A stretch of 20,091 nt of DNA from CAVOBC01 sp963693635 (GTDB lineage Bacteria; Pseudomonadota; Gammaproteobacteria; Pseudomonadales; Azotimanducaceae): contig CAVOBC010000038.1 of the NCBI GenBank assembly GCA_963693635.1, positions 1-20,091 on the forward strand, given 5' to 3'. Below, in pieces: positions 7,509 through 16,050 of this stretch. The position numbers and the translations under genes were made by a program. Numbering within the stretch: position 1 is the stretch's first letter; each line of letters opens with the position of its first letter. Below the pieces are notes generated by a model. The model searched no databases. It worked only from the letters and a program-made list of their open reading frames with translations, and was not told the origin of the DNA.

Positions 7509-8393
7509 ATGCCAAGTCCCGGTAAACGCCTGATTGAGGCTATTGCTGCGGAGAAGCCGTTGCAGGTTGTTGGCGCTATCAATGCCTACAGCGCGATCCT
7601 TGCGGAGTCCGCAGGCTACCGCGCGATCTATCTCTCCGGTGCCGGGGTCGCCAACGCGTCCTATGGGCTGCCAGACCTTGGCATGACATCGCTGAACGAT
7701 GTCCTCGCGGACGTGCGCCGGATCACCGCTGCATCGTCGCTGCCGCTGCTTGTGGACGTCGACACGGGCTGGGGTGGTGCATTTAACATTGCCCGGACCG
7801 TCACCGAGATGATCCGCGCGGGTGCGGCCGGTATCCATATTGAGGACCAGGTTGCCCAGAAGCGTTGTGGCCACCGGCCCAACAAAGAGATTGTGTCGCG
7901 AGAAGAGATGGCAGATCGCATCCGCGCGTGTGCGGACGCCAAAACGGACCCCGATTTCATGATAATGGCGCGGACCGACGCCCTGGCTGTCGTTGGGCTC
8001 GATGAGGTCGTGGCGCGAGCAAGGTTGTGTCAGGAGGCCGGGGCAGACGCTATCTTTGCCGAGGCGATGACCGATCTTGACATGTACCGCCGTGTCACTG
8101 ACGCCGTGAGTGTGCCCGTCCTTGCGAATATCACCGAGTTCGGCCGAACGCCGTACTTCCACCGTGACGAGTTGGCTGAAGCAGGTATCGACATGGCCCT
8201 CTATCCATTGTCCGCATTCCGGGCCATGAGTCAGGCAGCGCTCAATGTTTATCGGACACTGCGTGAAGACGGGACACAGGCGCGCGTGATTGACACGATG
8301 CAGACGCGGGCTGATCTGTACGAGTTTTTGGGCTATCACGAGTACGAGCAGAAGCTGGACCAACTGTTTGCAGCAGACGGCCACAACGATTGA
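7509..8393 (+). CDS. prpB: PrpB, 2-methylisocitrate lyase
   Basis: PrpB cleaves 2-methylisocitrate to pyruvate and succinate, the last step of the 2-methylcitrate cycle that disposes of propionyl-CoA. The 294-residue protein shows the isocitrate lyase/PEP mutase fold: VGAINAYSA (21-29), LVDVDTGWGG (81-90) with the Mg-binding Asp pair, IHIEDQ (109-114), and the PrpB signature QKRCGHRPNKEIVS (117-130) with catalytic Cys120. MIMARTDALAV and PVLANITEFG are also typical. The ATG at 7509 is chosen because AAGGAGAG (7496-7503) sits at ideal spacing; a GTG at 7503 would overlap it. It is the first gene of prpBCD, with 61 bases to prpC. No prpR-type or GntR-type regulator gene lies next to it. Confidence 0.96.
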   Translation: MPSPGKRLIEAIAAEKPLQVVGAINAYSAILAESAGYRAIYLSGAGVANASYGLPDLGMTSLNDVLADVRRITAASSLPLLVDVDTGWGGAFNIARTVTEMIRAGAAGIHIEDQVAQKRCGHRPNKEIVSREEMADRIRACADAKTDPDFMIMARTDALAVVGLDEVVARARLCQEAGADAIFAEAMTDLDMYRRVTDAVSVPVLANITEFGRTPYFHRDELAEAGIDMALYPLSAFRAMSQAALNVYRTLREDGTQARVIDTMQTRADLYEFLGYHEYEQKLDQLFAADGHND

Positions 8394-8454
8394 AAGAGCG
8401 TCACCCCGTCGCGTGCGGGTGAGACGGGATCAACACCAATTCAAGGGGAATGAC

Positions 8455-9582
8455 ATGGTAGACAAGAAACTCAGCGGCGCAGGCCTGCGAGGACAATCGG
8501 CGGGCGACACAGCACTTTGCACCGTTGGCAAGGAGGGTGCCGGCCTTACCTATCGGGGGTACTCGATCGAGGACCTCGCGGAGAATGCGAACTTCGAGGA
8601 AGTCGCGTACATGCTGCTGTACGGCGAGTTGCCCACGCAGGAAAAACTGGATGCCTACGTCACTCGACTAAGTGCCCTTCGCGCGTTGCCCGAAGAGCTG
8701 ATGACCGTCCTGCGTCTCGTGCCAAAGGACACGCACCCGATGGACGTGATGCGCACGGGTTGTTCGATGCTGGGTAATCTCGAACCTGAAAACAGCTTCG
8801 ATGATCAACTGCGGGCGTCAGATCGCCTGCTGGCAACACTGCCGGGCATCATTTGCTATTGGTATCGGTATAGCCATGATGGTGTGGAGATTGATACCAC
8901 GACCAATGAAGACTCGGTCGCAGGGCATTTTCTCGAGATGCTGCTTGGGGAAACGCCGTCGGCAATGGCCCGACGCGCCATGGATGTGTCCCTCATTCTC
9001 TACGCGGAGCACGAGTTCAATGCGTCGACCTTCACAGCTCGCGTCTGCGCGGCGACCTTGTCAGACATGTATTCGTGCGTGACCGGCGCGATCGGTTCGC
9101 TGCGCGGCCCGTTGCACGGCGGTGCCAACGAGGCCGCGATGGCGCTGATCGAGAAGTTCGACTCGGCGGAAGCAGCGGCCGAGGGCATTCTTGGCATGCT
9201 GCAACGTAAAGACACCATCATGGGTTTCGGTCACGCTATCTACCGGACCTCTGACCCCCGGAACGCCATCATCAAGGAGTGGTCGCGCAAGCTGGCGGAT
9301 GCGAACGGTGATACAACCCTCTTTGACATCTCCTCTGCCGTCGAAAAGACGATGTGGGATACGAAGGAGCTGTTTGCGAACGCGGATTTTTTCCATGCAT
9401 CCGCGTACAACTACCTCGGCATTCCCACTAAGATTTTCACGCCGATATTCGTCATGTCACGCCTCACTGGCTGGGCCGCCCATGTGATGGAGCAGCGCTC
9501 CAATAACCGGCTCATCCGGCCGAGTGCAGACTACATCGGTCCCGATCTCCGTCCTTATCGACCGATCGCCGAACGCGGCTGA
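8455..9582 (+). CDS. prpC: PrpC, 2-methylcitrate synthase
   Basis: PrpC condenses propionyl-CoA with oxaloacetate to 2-methylcitrate. The 375-residue length and short N-terminus fit the type-I-like 2-methylcitrate synthases rather than the longer hexameric citrate synthases. Catalytic residues are visible as His221 in GPLHGGANEAA, His260 in MGFGHAIYR and Asp311 in NADFFHASAYNYLGIP. Further family segments are GAGLTYRGYSIEDLA (28-42) and LTGWAAHVMEQRSNNRLIRP (337-356). The ATG at 8455 has an AAGGGGA ribosome binding site; the open frame reaches back into prpB but only as a shadow. The 61-base gap before it can fold (TCACCC at 8401 with GGGTGA at 8417), which may set expression relative to prpB. 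Confidence 0.96.
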   Translation: MVDKKLSGAGLRGQSAGDTALCTVGKEGAGLTYRGYSIEDLAENANFEEVAYMLLYGELPTQEKLDAYVTRLSALRALPEELMTVLRLVPKDTHPMDVMRTGCSMLGNLEPENSFDDQLRASDRLLATLPGIICYWYRYSHDGVEIDTTTNEDSVAGHFLEMLLGETPSAMARRAMDVSLILYAEHEFNASTFTARVCAATLSDMYSCVTGAIGSLRGPLHGGANEAAMALIEKFDSAEAAAEGILGMLQRKDTIMGFGHAIYRTSDPRNAIIKEWSRKLADANGDTTLFDISSAVEKTMWDTKELFANADFFHASAYNYLGIPTKIFTPIFVMSRLTGWAAHVMEQRSNNRLIRPSADYIGPDLRPYRPIAERG

Positions 9583-9650
9583 TTGGTGCGGGGCCCGCGC
9601 CCGCGTTAACCGAAATCCCCGTCCACGAGCAACATGCGGAGAGTCGCCCA

Positions 9651-11096
9651 ATGAGTTCGAATGTCGAGACCAACATACGGCCTGAGCCTGACCAGGAACT
9701 GCAGGATATTGCCGACTACGTCACCAGCGCCGAGATGGCGAGCGGCGAGGCGTACGACACCGCGCGCAACTGCCTGATGGATACGCTCGGCTGCGGTCTT
9801 CTCGCCCTGCGATTCCCAGAGTGCACCAAGCATCTGGGGCCTATCGTCCCCGGTACCACGGTCGTCAACGGTGCGCGCGTTCCCGGCACGCAGCTAGAGC
9901 TGGACCCGGTCAAGGCGGCCTGGGACATCGGTGCGATCATTCGCTGGCTTGATTTCAATGACACCTGGCTGGCAGCGGAGTGGGGACACCCGTCCGACAA
10001 CCTTGGCGGCATCCTTGCGGTTGCCGATTACCTTTCGAGGACGCGGGTGGCGGTGGGCGAAGCACCGCTGAGGATGCGCGACGTGCTGACGGCGATGATC
10101 AAGGCCCACGAGATTCAGGGCTGCATCGCGCTCGAAAACAGCTTCAATCGCGTCGGCCTCTGTCACGTACTGCTGGTGCGCGTCGCGTCGACGGCTGTCG
10201 TCACCCAACTCCTTGGCGGCAATCGAGATCAGATTATCGATGCGCTGTCGCAAGCCTGGGTCGACGGCTCGAGCCTGCGAACATACCGCCACGCGCCTAA
10301 CGCGGGTTCACGCAAGTCGTGGGCCGCTGGCGACGCGACCAGCCGTGCAGTGCGCCTCGCGATGATGACGATGAAGGGCGAGATGGGGTATCCCGGGGTG
10401 CTTAGCGCCCCGACCTGGGGCTTCTACGACGTTTCCTTCAACGGCAGCAAGTTCGAGTTTCAACGGCCGTACGGTTCCTACGTGATGGAGAACGTCCTCT
10501 TCAAAATCTCGTTCCCCGCCGAATTCCACGCCCAGACATCGGTTGAGGCTGCGGTCACCCTGCATCCCCAGGTTGCAGGCCGCCTGGATGAGATCGACCG
10601 GGTCGAGATCACGACCCACGAGTCTGCCATCCGCATCATCTCGAAGGTGGGTGCGCTCAATAATCCGGCGGACCGGGATCATTGCATTCAGTACATGACC
10701 GCGATTGGCCTCATCAAGGGCAATCTGGTCGCCGAGGACTACGAGGATAATGTCGCGGGTGACCCGCGGGTCGATGCGCTCCGGAAGAAGATGCAGATCA
10801 TCGAAGATGATCGTTACAGTCGCGAGTACCACGAGACGGACAAGCGCTCGATCGCCAACGCGGTGCAGGTCTTCTTCACTGATGGCACGAGCACGGAGAA
10901 GGTAGACGTCGAGTATCCGATTGGGCACCGGCGCCGGCGGGAGGAGGGCATTCCGGTGCTTGAGCAGAAGTTTCGCAACGCACTCGCCACGCGCTTTCCG
11001 GCGGCGCGGGTCGCCGCAGTGTTTGATCTCTGCAAGGATCAGGCGCGCCTGGAGTCGACACCGGTCCACACGTTCATGGATATGCTTGTTATCTGA
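9651..11096 (+). CDS. prpD: PrpD, 2-methylcitrate dehydratase
   Basis: PrpD dehydrates 2-methylcitrate to 2-methyl-cis-aconitate, which an aconitase (normally AcnB, not in this window) rehydrates for PrpB. The 481-residue length equals that of the E. coli enzyme (483). Recognisable MmgE/PrpD-family blocks are CLMDTLGCGLLAL (about 43-55), IIRWLDFNDTWLAAEWGHPSDNLGGILA (about 96-123), the WAAGDATSRAVRLA block (about 225-238), and FPAEFHAQTSVEAA near 288. GGAGAG nine bases before the ATG supports the start. The choice of PrpD over the AcnD/PrpF pair found in some other gammaproteobacteria means that no PrpF isomerase is needed. The gene is followed by a weak hairpin terminator and a convergent broken gene. 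Confidence 0.96.
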   Translation: MSSNVETNIRPEPDQELQDIADYVTSAEMASGEAYDTARNCLMDTLGCGLLALRFPECTKHLGPIVPGTTVVNGARVPGTQLELDPVKAAWDIGAIIRWLDFNDTWLAAEWGHPSDNLGGILAVADYLSRTRVAVGEAPLRMRDVLTAMIKAHEIQGCIALENSFNRVGLCHVLLVRVASTAVVTQLLGGNRDQIIDALSQAWVDGSSLRTYRHAPNAGSRKSWAAGDATSRAVRLAMMTMKGEMGYPGVLSAPTWGFYDVSFNGSKFEFQRPYGSYVMENVLFKISFPAEFHAQTSVEAAVTLHPQVAGRLDEIDRVEITTHESAIRIISKVGALNNPADRDHCIQYMTAIGLIKGNLVAEDYEDNVAGDPRVDALRKKMQIIEDDRYSREYHETDKRSIANAVQVFFTDGTSTEKVDVEYPIGHRRRREEGIPVLEQKFRNALATRFPAARVAAVFDLCKDQARLESTPVHTFMDMLVI

Positions 11097-11101
11097 TCGT
11101 C

Positions 11102-11134
11102 CCTCGCATGACCGGAGGGGGCGAGGCCTTTCTT
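11102..11134 (+). terminator. Possible terminator after prpBCD
   Basis: Six bases after the prpD stop, CCTCGC (11102-11107) pairs with GCGAGG (11121-11126), followed by CCTTTCTT. The stem is short and the loop is 13 bases, so this is a weak candidate for intrinsic termination. Confidence 0.35.
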
Positions 11135-11886
11135 ATCGGATATCGTGCATGCGATTGAGGGCGAGGAAGACCTTGTAGACGTCGCGCTGCGTTTCCGGGA
11201 AAGGGGGCACGTCCCCGAATCGTTCGACGTTTCCTGCGCCTGCATTGTAAGCGGCGATGACACTCGTCAGGTCGCCATCAAAGCGGCGCAGCAGGGCCCG
11301 CAGGTGCTCGTTGCCGCCATAGATGTTTGCGCGGGGGCGAATCTGTCGGCCACCTGGTAGCGTGCAGCGGTGCCGCGCATCAGTTGCATGAGGCCACTCG
11401 CGCCACGTTGCGACACCACCTGTGGGTTGAATCCTGACGCCACCTCGATCACGGCGTTGATCAGATTGGGTCCACGTTGAACTTGCGCGCCGCACCCTGG
11501 ATCAGGTGTTGAAATTGATCGCGAGAGACGGGTGCGGGCGCACCGTCGCGAGCCAGCCTGCCGGCATAGCGCAGGGAATTGCGCTGGCTGACGAGCCGGG
11601 AACCGGGATCATGCATTGGCATGTCAGACACCAGTCGCTCGCCCCCCGGGCCCTGGTAGATGTAAATTTCTGCGGCTGCGGTCGCTGCAAATGCGCCCGT
11701 GATGAGCGCGATCGAGAGCTGCCGTAGTTCGCGGCGGGCGACGGTCGCCGCGATGGCGAGCGGCAGTGTGGCAAGGGCTGAGCAGATTGAGACCGTTGTG
11801 ACCGCAGGACGGTCGTTAGCTAGTTCCTGTCCCAGAACTCCGTTCTGGGGCGGGCACTGGCGTGCGGTGCAGGGATGCACCGCCAT
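11133..11886 (-). pseudogene. Lytic transglycosylase (SLT domain), frameshifted twice, catalytic Glu lost
   Basis: Joining three frames rebuilds a periplasmic peptidoglycan lytic transglycosylase. It has a signal-like stretch LSIALITGAFAATAAA, an EIYIYQGPGGERLVSD segment, then KFNVDPNLINAVIEVASGFNP, GASGLMQLMRGTAARYQVADRF, NIYGGNEHLRALLRRFDGD and VIAAYNAGAGNVERFG. The first break is at a CCC run (11468-11470), the second at a run of five G on the plus strand (11333-11337); one extra base repairs each. In active enzymes the segment reads ES-GFNP, its Glu being the catalytic acid; here it is AS (Ala codon at 11438-11440), so the enzyme would be inactive even if the frame were intact. No native start codon is seen: upstream the frame runs into repeat copy 2, whose ATG at 11886 is the first available start. 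Confidence 0.82.
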
Positions 11887-11993
11887 TTTCAGTAAGCCTC
11901 TTTTCTGCGAGCCTCTTTTGTGCAAAATCATGCGAGGTTTGTTTGCAACCTGACTCCCAAGAATTGTCAGGATGACAATTTTGGGACAGGAAC
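11823..11993 (+). repeat. MITE-like repeat, copy 2 (complete, 171 bp)
   Basis: The ends are an exact 11-bp inverted repeat: GTTCCTGTCCC at 11823-11833 and GGGACAGGAAC at 11983-11993. Inside are a left hairpin (CCCAGAAC with GTTCTGGG), the shared core GTGCAGGGATGCACCGCCATT, the GCGAGGTTTG block, and AATTGTC / GACAATT near the right end. No target site duplication is obvious. It lies between the broken transglycosylase and the GNAT-fusion gene, 34 bases past the latter's stop. Confidence 0.82.
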
Positions 11994-12027
11994 GAGTAAG
12001 CGCGGATTTCACGGATCCAGAACCCCG

Positions 12028-13503
12028 TCAGATCTTGAGTTGACGCAGGTAAGGGTCACTCAGGCTTGAGTCCCACGCACGCTGGAAGAGGCGGGCCAGT
12101 CGATTCGCCTCGCTCACGTTGTGAAAGTAGCCGTATCCCTCGTAGGTGTCATATTCCTGGCGAAAGGCCATGCCGGATTTGTCGGCAAGCATGAATTCCT
12201 GATTCGACGTCCGCAGCTCGGGGTGCACGATGCGCATTGCCATACTGCTCGGTACCCGTCGCGCTAACTCCATCAAGCGATGCCCGTTTTTGACGATCCG
12301 ATGCGAGTCATAGACCAGAATCTCGATGTGGGAGTACTTGTTTCGCCGCGCAAGCACCGCCAGCGCGTCGGCAATCGGACCGTTGTCGTAGAGCTTGTGA
12401 TCGAGCCAGGGTGAGAAGATCCGCACATGGTGAGTCGCCTGGGTGGCCATCGCAAGGCAGATGTGTCGAAAGTCATCTTCCTTGCGCAGAAGGATGAGGT
12501 CTTTGTCCTCGGCCAGTTGATACGCATCCGTCCGTTCGTCGAAGTCACTGCCATCGAGGGCGGCCCTGCTGGCTGCAGGGCGAGACTCTTCATGCACCCG
12601 TTCAAGGTCAATCTCGTAGTAGTAGCGTTTCTGACCCGCCGCAACTGATTCGCCGCTTTCGTCCGGCACGAAGCCGCAGCGTGCGAAGACGGCCGTCCCG
12701 TTATCTGCGAAATCCGCAAAGACGCGCTCCAGATTGAAGCGCTGGCCCTTCAGGGTGGTGGCGTTTACAAGCGCCTCGGCGACACCCGTGGCGGCGGCTT
12801 CATCCAGGACGTGGAGTTGGTCAATGCGTCCGTCGACCTGCATTCTGATTGATCCCAGTGTCAGCCCACTCGGGTCCTGGCAATGCCAGTGAATGGCGCC
12901 GTCGTCCAGGTCGTCGTCAGTCCACGCGGGGCCGCGCAGGGTGCGGATGATGCGGCCGTCGGACTGCCAATCTGCTTCTGCTGTGACGAAGTCCTGCAAT
13001 CCGATGTCTGGAATGTTGTCCGCAGCGCGGAAGGTAGATGCGACTCCATCCGAACTCGCCGGCAATTGGCGCCGCATTCCCTGGTGTTCGATACCCGCCT
13101 CGTCAAAGAGCGGTCCCTCATCGGTAAACTGCGCTTTTCGATAAAAATCGAGCGCATGCGTCTGGGCATGCAGGAAGACGGACGACATCCCGAGATAGCG
13201 CGCCTTGGCGACGGCCGCTTCGAGGATCGCGGCGCCGATGCCGCGTCCGCGATACTTAGCGAGAACCGCCATCCGTCCGACTTGTCCATCCGGCAACAGG
13301 CGACCGGTGCCGACCGGCACGTCGTCCTCGCCGGTTGCGATCCAGTGCCACGCGGTCGGGTCTTTGCCATCCCATTCTTCTTCCTCGGGGACATTCTGTT
13401 CAACGATGAAAACGAGCCGGCGCAGGGATGACATCTGGTTGCCATGGATGCCCCAGTCGGCTTCTGCGATATTGAAATCCCGAAGAGCGAGTTCGGCTGA
13501 CAT
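12028..13503 (-). CDS. Tandem GNAT acetyltransferase fused to a PLD-like C-terminal domain
   Basis: This 491-residue protein begins with a canonical GNAT domain (about 1-150): RRLVFIVEQNVPEEEEWDGKD, the acetyl-CoA pyrophosphate loop in YRGRGIGAAILEAAV, and FLHAQTHALDFYRKAQF. A second, weaker GNAT-like unit follows (about 165-305), with LGSIRMQVDGRIDQLHVLDEAAATGVAEALV and a CGFVPDESGE ending but no clear Q/RxxGxG/A loop, so it may be non-catalytic. The rest (about 325-491) resembles the phospholipase D-like domain found behind such acetyltransferases: HHVRIFSPWLDHKLYDNGPIADAL, IEILVYDSHRIVKNGHRLMEL and a C-terminal FHNVSEANRLARLFQRAWD. The classical HxKxxxxD motif is not evident. Its ATG overlaps the purB stop as TAATG, so expression is coupled to purB. 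Substrate unknown. Confidence 0.85.
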   Translation of the reverse strand: MSAELALRDFNIAEADWGIHGNQMSSLRRLVFIVEQNVPEEEEWDGKDPTAWHWIATGEDDVPVGTGRLLPDGQVGRMAVLAKYRGRGIGAAILEAAVAKARYLGMSSVFLHAQTHALDFYRKAQFTDEGPLFDEAGIEHQGMRRQLPASSDGVASTFRAADNIPDIGLQDFVTAEADWQSDGRIIRTLRGPAWTDDDLDDGAIHWHCQDPSGLTLGSIRMQVDGRIDQLHVLDEAAATGVAEALVNATTLKGQRFNLERVFADFADNGTAVFARCGFVPDESGESVAAGQKRYYYEIDLERVHEESRPAASRAALDGSDFDERTDAYQLAEDKDLILLRKEDDFRHICLAMATQATHHVRIFSPWLDHKLYDNGPIADALAVLARRNKYSHIEILVYDSHRIVKNGHRLMELARRVPSSMAMRIVHPELRTSNQEFMLADKSGMAFRQEYDTYEGYGYFHNVSEANRLARLFQRAWDSSLSDPYLRQLKI

Positions 13504-14894
13504 TAGTTTGCGAGTTCCTCTCGAACGAGCAAGCCGACCATTCGACTCGCATCACCCACGTAGCTCGCGGGCGTCAGCGACCGCATGGCTGCCTTGGCGT
13601 CGTCAGGCAACTCAAGGTCTGCAATCAGGCGTTCGACGCTTGCCTGGTCCAACTGCTGGCCCCGGGTCAGCGCTTTGAGCTGTTCGTAGGGCTCATCGAC
13701 ACCGAACTTGCGCATGATCGTCTGGATTGGCTCGGCAAGGACTTCCCAACTGTCGTCAAGGTCGCGGCGAATGCACGACTCGTCAATCTCAAGTTTGCCA
13801 AGTCCCTTCAGTGTGGAGTGCCAGCCGATGAGCGTATGGCCGATGCCGACACCGAGGTTTCGCAAGACAGTCGAGTCGGTGAGGTCACGTTGCCATCGCG
13901 AGATCGGCAGCTTGCCGGAGAGATGGTCGAGCACTGCGTTGGCGATGCCGAGATTGCCTTCGGAATTCTCAAAGTCGATGGGGTTCACCTTGTGCGGCAT
14001 CGTGCTCGATCCCGTCTCGCCTGGGACGGCACGTTGCTTGAAGTAGCCGATCGAGATGTAGCTCCAGATGTCCCGGTCAAGATCGATCAGGATCGTGTTG
14101 ATGCGCGCGAGGGCATGGAACAGCTCTGCAATATAGTCGTGCGGTTCGATCTGCGTGGTCATCGGGTTCCAGTCGAGCCCCAATGACTCGACGAAGGTTC
14201 TGGACGTGCTTGTCCAGTCGTGTGCGGGATAGGCTGACAGGTGCGCGTTGAAGTTGCCGACGGCCCCGTTCAACTTACCGAGCACGGGTACGCTTGCGAG
14301 CGTTGCTGCTGCACGCCGCAGACGATGGACCACATTCGCGATTTCTTTGCCCATCGTGGTGGGTGATGCGACCTGGCCGTGCGTCCGCGAGAGCATGGGA
14401 ATGTCGGCATAACGTTTGGCGATCGCGGAGAGTTGCCGGGTGATCTCGGAAAGGACAGGAAGCAGATGGTCATTGCGCCCGGACGTCAGCATCAGTCCGT
14501 GCGCGAGGTTGTTGATGTCCTCGGAAGTGCAGGCGAAGTGGACGAATTCCCGGTGCGCGCGACAAGCCGCAATTCCATCGAGTCCATGCTTGACGAAGTA
14601 CTCGACAGCCTTGACGTCGTGGTTGGTCGTGCGCTCGGTTGCCTTCACCGTCTCCGCGTCCTCGATAGAAAAGCCGCTCGCAATCGCGAGCACCGCGGAT
14701 CTCGCGTCATCACTGAGGGCCGGCAGTTCGGGGATGCCTGGATCATCGGCGAGGTGCACAAACCAGGCGACTTCAACTTCGACGCGCCGGCGAATGAGCG
14801 CGAATTCGCTGAAGACTTCCCGCAGGGGCGCGGTGCGGGCGCCGTAGCGGCCGTCGATAGGGGATACGGCCGTCAGGGACGACAATTCTGGCAT
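13503..14894 (-). CDS. purB: PurB, adenylosuccinate lyase
   Basis: PurB catalyses two fumarate-releasing steps of purine synthesis: SAICAR to AICAR and adenylosuccinate to AMP. The 463-residue protein begins MPELSSLTAVSPIDGRYG, very like the E. coli enzyme. It shows KATERTTNHDVKAVE (84-98), HFACTSEDINNLAHG (119-133), the catalytic-region His172 in SRTHGQVASPT, and the superfamily signature GSSTMPHKVNP (295-305). The ATG at 14894 is preferred because it matches the family N-terminus and has GAGG upstream. However, an in-frame ATG at 14927 overlaps the mnmA stop as TAATG, so coupled initiation adding 11 residues is possible. It is the middle gene of mnmA-purB-GNAT. HflD, often encoded between mnmA and purB in gammaproteobacteria, is absent. 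Confidence 0.96.
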   Translation of the reverse strand: MPELSSLTAVSPIDGRYGARTAPLREVFSEFALIRRRVEVEVAWFVHLADDPGIPELPALSDDARSAVLAIASGFSIEDAETVKATERTTNHDVKAVEYFVKHGLDGIAACRAHREFVHFACTSEDINNLAHGLMLTSGRNDHLLPVLSEITRQLSAIAKRYADIPMLSRTHGQVASPTTMGKEIANVVHRLRRAAATLASVPVLGKLNGAVGNFNAHLSAYPAHDWTSTSRTFVESLGLDWNPMTTQIEPHDYIAELFHALARINTILIDLDRDIWSYISIGYFKQRAVPGETGSSTMPHKVNPIDFENSEGNLGIANAVLDHLSGKLPISRWQRDLTDSTVLRNLGVGIGHTLIGWHSTLKGLGKLEIDESCIRRDLDDSWEVLAEPIQTIMRKFGVDEPYEQLKALTRGQQLDQASVERLIADLELPDDAKAAMRSLTPASYVGDASRMVGLLVREELAN

Positions 14895-14926
14895 GGTGGT
14901 CTCGCCTCTTCGCTGTCGGGATAGCA

Positions 14927-16042
14927 TTAAAATGATTCTTCTATGACGCCGCCGCCGAGGCAGATGTCGTCGTCGTAAAAACAGACCGATTGCCCGGGTG
15001 TCACCGCGCGTTGGGGCTTATCAAAATGAATCTCGAAGCCGCCCTCACAGGCCTCGAGCGTGCACGCCTGATCAGGCTGTCGGTAGCGCGCCTTGGCGGC
15101 GCCGCGAAATGGCAGTGTTGGCACGCCGCCAATCCAGTGGATGGTCCGGACTCGCATCCCCTGGGTCAGGAGCGCGGGATGGTCGTTGCCCTGGGCGACC
15201 GTCACCACGTTGCGCGCAAGGTCCTTGGCAACGACGTACCAGGGTGCTTCTGCGCGTCCCTTGCGCCCGCCGATGCCCAACCCCTGACGCTGGCCGAGCG
15301 TGACGTACATCAGACCCTGGTGGCGACCGACCGCCGTGCCGAACTCATCTTCAATGGGCCCGGGTTGGGCCGGCAGATAGGTCCGCAAGAAGTCGCTGAA
15401 GCGGCGCTCGCCGATAAAACAAATGCCGGTCGAGTCTTTTTTCGCGTGGTTGTGGAAACCGGCTTGCTGCGCGATGGCCCGGACCTCGGGTTTGGCAAGA
15501 TCACCGAGCGGCATCAGTGCACGCGACAGGCTTGCGCCTTCAACTGTATGCAGGAAGTAGCTCTGGTCCTTGTCGGGGTCCAGGCCCTTGCGCAGCCTTG
15601 TGCGTTCGCCGGCGTGTTCAACGCGCGCGTAGTGTCCGGTTGCGATGCAGTCCGCGCCAAGTGCGATCGCGTATTCCAGAAATGCTTTGAACTTGATCTC
15701 GCGGTTGCAGGCGATGTCTGGATTCGGGGTTCGTCCGGCTTTGTATTCCGCAAGGAAATGCGCAAACACGTCGTCCCAATATTCGGCCGCGAAGTTGGCC
15801 CGATGAAGTCGAATACCGAGCGCGTCAGCGACCTGTTGTGCGTCTTCGAGATCGGCTTCAGCGGTGCAATACTCGGTGCCGTCGTCCTCCTCCCAGTTCT
15901 TCATGAAGAGGCCTTCGACCGCAAACCCCGCCTGTTGCAGGCGCAACGCGGCGACTGAGGAATCCACGCCGCCTGACATGCCGACGATGACTTTGGTGTG
16001 CGCACCTTTTGCGGTCGTGGCGGCGGTCAATGGTCGGGTCAT
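14927..16042 (-). CDS. mnmA: MnmA, tRNA-specific 2-thiouridylase
   Basis: MnmA adds sulfur to C2 of wobble uridine 34 in Lys, Glu and Gln tRNAs, using persulfide sulfur relayed from IscS by the Tus proteins. The 371-residue protein has the ATP PP-loop GMSGGVDSS (21-29), FMKNWEEDDGTEYC (46-59), and two catalytic cysteines, Cys112 in PNPDIACNREIKF and Cys208 in DSTGICFIGERRF. The target-binding DKDQSYFL and GLMYVTLGQRQGLGIGG segments are also present. The open frame continues upstream through a TTG at 16102 and a 12-bp tandem repeat, but the ATG at 16042 gives the N-terminal spacing usual for MnmA, despite a poor ribosome binding site. First gene of the mnmA-purB-GNAT operon, divergent from moaC. 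Confidence 0.96.
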   Translation of the reverse strand: MTRPLTAATTAKGAHTKVIVGMSGGVDSSVAALRLQQAGFAVEGLFMKNWEEDDGTEYCTAEADLEDAQQVADALGIRLHRANFAAEYWDDVFAHFLAEYKAGRTPNPDIACNREIKFKAFLEYAIALGADCIATGHYARVEHAGERTRLRKGLDPDKDQSYFLHTVEGASLSRALMPLGDLAKPEVRAIAQQAGFHNHAKKDSTGICFIGERRFSDFLRTYLPAQPGPIEDEFGTAVGRHQGLMYVTLGQRQGLGIGGRKGRAEAPWYVVAKDLARNVVTVAQGNDHPALLTQGMRVRTIHWIGGVPTLPFRGAAKARYRQPDQACTLEACEGGFEIHFDKPQRAVTPGQSVCFYDDDICLGGGVIEESF

Positions 16043-16050
16043 CCTGTTGG

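Noticed and set aside
7488..8384. Long minus-strand open frame opposite prpB
   Set aside because: It mirrors a well-matched prpB codon for codon, has no recognisable protein features, and long antisense frames are expected in GC-rich genes.
10308..11069. Minus-strand open frame opposite prpD
   Set aside because: A shadow of the complete prpD gene with no family features.
11823..11993. Complete insertion sequence
   Set aside because: The element is only 171 bp and encodes no transposase; no target duplication is evident.
14990..15958. Plus-strand open frame of over 300 codons opposite mnmA
   Set aside because: mnmA is intact with both catalytic cysteines on the other strand; the antisense product resembles nothing known.
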